From Candidatus Peregrinibacteria bacterium (lineage in GTDB: Bacteria > Patescibacteriota > Gracilibacteria > Peribacterales > Peribacteraceae): 20,073 nucleotides of DNA. The position numbers were made by a program, and so were the translations under genes. Shown one piece after another: positions 19,767-20,073 of this stretch. The notes under the pieces were generated by a model that was not told the DNA's origin, did no database searches, and saw only the letters and a list, made by a program, of their open reading frames with translations. The stretch lies in assembly GCA_016866815.1 (NCBI GenBank), contig VGKZ01000007.1:1-20073 (forward strand). Reading direction: 5' to 3'. Position 1 is the stretch's first letter. Every line of letters begins with the position of its first letter.

Positions 19767-20073
19767 TTAGCAATCAAACTCTTTCTCGCTCACGGCTACT
19801 ATGCGACTGCCTTTGCGAATGACTTTACCCCATTCGCTCTTTGGGAAGACCGTATTGACCGCGAACGTCGGTATCTTGCTCCCGCTCAAACGCTTCGGAC
19901 GAGCTACGTTCGCAGTGCCGAGAGGCTCTCCATCCTCGTGCTTCTGCCCGGTTTGAGTGTCTACCATGGTGACGCTGCAGCGTATCGAGAGATTGCCAAA
20001 GAGAAGGTCAATGCGCTGCGCAACATCGCCGCTCATTCCTTCGATGCGCGCCTGCAATAAAACGTCTTCGAGA
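19767..20073 (-). CDS. Unrecognised protein, C-terminal part (runs off window)
   Basis: The frame is open from the window edge to a TAA at 19767-19769, showing the last 101 residues; the start is outside. I do not recognise the family. The visible part is soluble and mixed alpha/beta: VLLQARIEGMSGDVAQRIDL, LSIRCSVTMVDTQTGQKHED, GEPLGTANVARPKRLSG, then IPTFAVNTVFPKSEWGKVIR and SRIVAVSEKEFDC. The opposite strand is also open (19623-20060), but that product is Ala/Arg-rich and begins within the inverted repeats, so I prefer the minus strand for its more natural composition. The gene converges on the GIY-YIG gene. Confidence 0.6.
   Translation of the reverse strand, partial: LEDVLLQARIEGMSGDVAQRIDLLFGNLSIRCSVTMVDTQTGQKHEDGEPLGTANVARPKRLSGSKIPTFAVNTVFPKSEWGKVIRKGSRIVAVSEKEFDC

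Noticed and set aside
19623..20060. Forward 145-residue reading frame at the right edge
   Set aside because: Its first third is translated from nested inverted repeats, its composition is Ala/Arg-rich, and it overlaps a minus-strand frame with a more natural protein sequence. Kept only as an alternative.
1..20073. Alternative genetic code (TGA = Gly) as in Gracilibacteria
   Set aside because: gatC, gatA, dgt and others end naturally at TGA at the family's normal length, and no in-frame TGA was needed inside any conserved protein.
1..20073. CRISPR array or classical insertion sequence
   Set aside because: No regularly spaced 25-40 bp repeats with unique spacers, and no transposase or integrase gene. 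The repeats seen are palindromic or tandem without spacers.

Overview
The window looks like a chromosomal segment of a Patescibacteria/CPR-type bacterium, possibly near Peregrinibacteria/Peribacteria. This is inference from style, since no rRNA is present. The signs are: single-copy housekeeping genes in short, frequently switching strand blocks; a small GIY-YIG protein of the kind common in CPR genomes; translation starts that almost never carry a Shine-Dalgarno motif; and scattered low-complexity or palindromic repeats between and inside genes. TGA is used as an ordinary stop (gatC, gatA, dgt), which argues against the TGA=Gly code of Gracilibacteria. A glnA-amt pair would be unusual for the reduced metabolism of most CPR.

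Layout. 1-572 (-): start of a yidC-like insertase preceded by rnpA. 724-2563 (+): gatC and gatA, two subunits of the tRNA-dependent amidotransferase; gatB is not here. 2570-4174: an island of three unrecognised genes with AT-rich promoter regions and an N-terminally truncated ORF remnant. 4338-4414: tRNA-Asp, whose 3' end overlaps the 3' end of a Na+/Ca2+-exchanger-family gene (4403-5398, -). 5536-7275 (+): a TMTC-like membrane protein with C-terminal TPRs. 7284-10389 (-): three cell-envelope genes in a row: ftsQ, a D-Ala-D-Ala carboxypeptidase and a LysM/M23 endopeptidase. 10576-12479 (+): a GT4 glycosyltransferase overlapping an NAD(P)H-hydrate dehydratase. 12554-13279 (+): a YfiH/LACC1-like protein. 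13280-13736: a long structured non-coding leader ending in a terminator just before a dNTP triphosphohydrolase (13737-14831, +). 14866-15777 (-): a coiled-coil M23 peptidase. 16091-19016 (+): glnA and amt with a strong terminator. 19115-19190: tRNA-Trp, then a GIY-YIG protein and the 3' part of an unrecognised gene (-) running off the window.

How the genes work together. FtsQ, the S11 carboxypeptidase and the two M23 endopeptidases all serve peptidoglycan synthesis, trimming and cell separation. Amt imports ammonium and GlnA fixes it into glutamine, which is the amide donor for GatCAB. The nucleotide genes (NAD(P)HX dehydratase, dNTPase, LACC1-like) are maintenance functions.

The most notable unexplained structure is a set of repeat elements. 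(i) A 30-bp unit, duplicated in tandem and in frame inside the yfiH-like gene, has a relative inside a hairpin 0.8 kb downstream. (ii) GTGATTCGTGAT palindromes supply the stop codons of gatC, dgt and the M23 gene. (iii) Two GCCACGTC...GACGTGGC palindromes flank the GIY-YIG gene, one incorporating the CCA end of tRNA-Trp. (iv) A 9-bp repeat tract lies between ftsQ and the GT4 gene. A candidate transcription attenuator precedes the dNTPase gene. I did not find a clear-cut new defence or mobile system.
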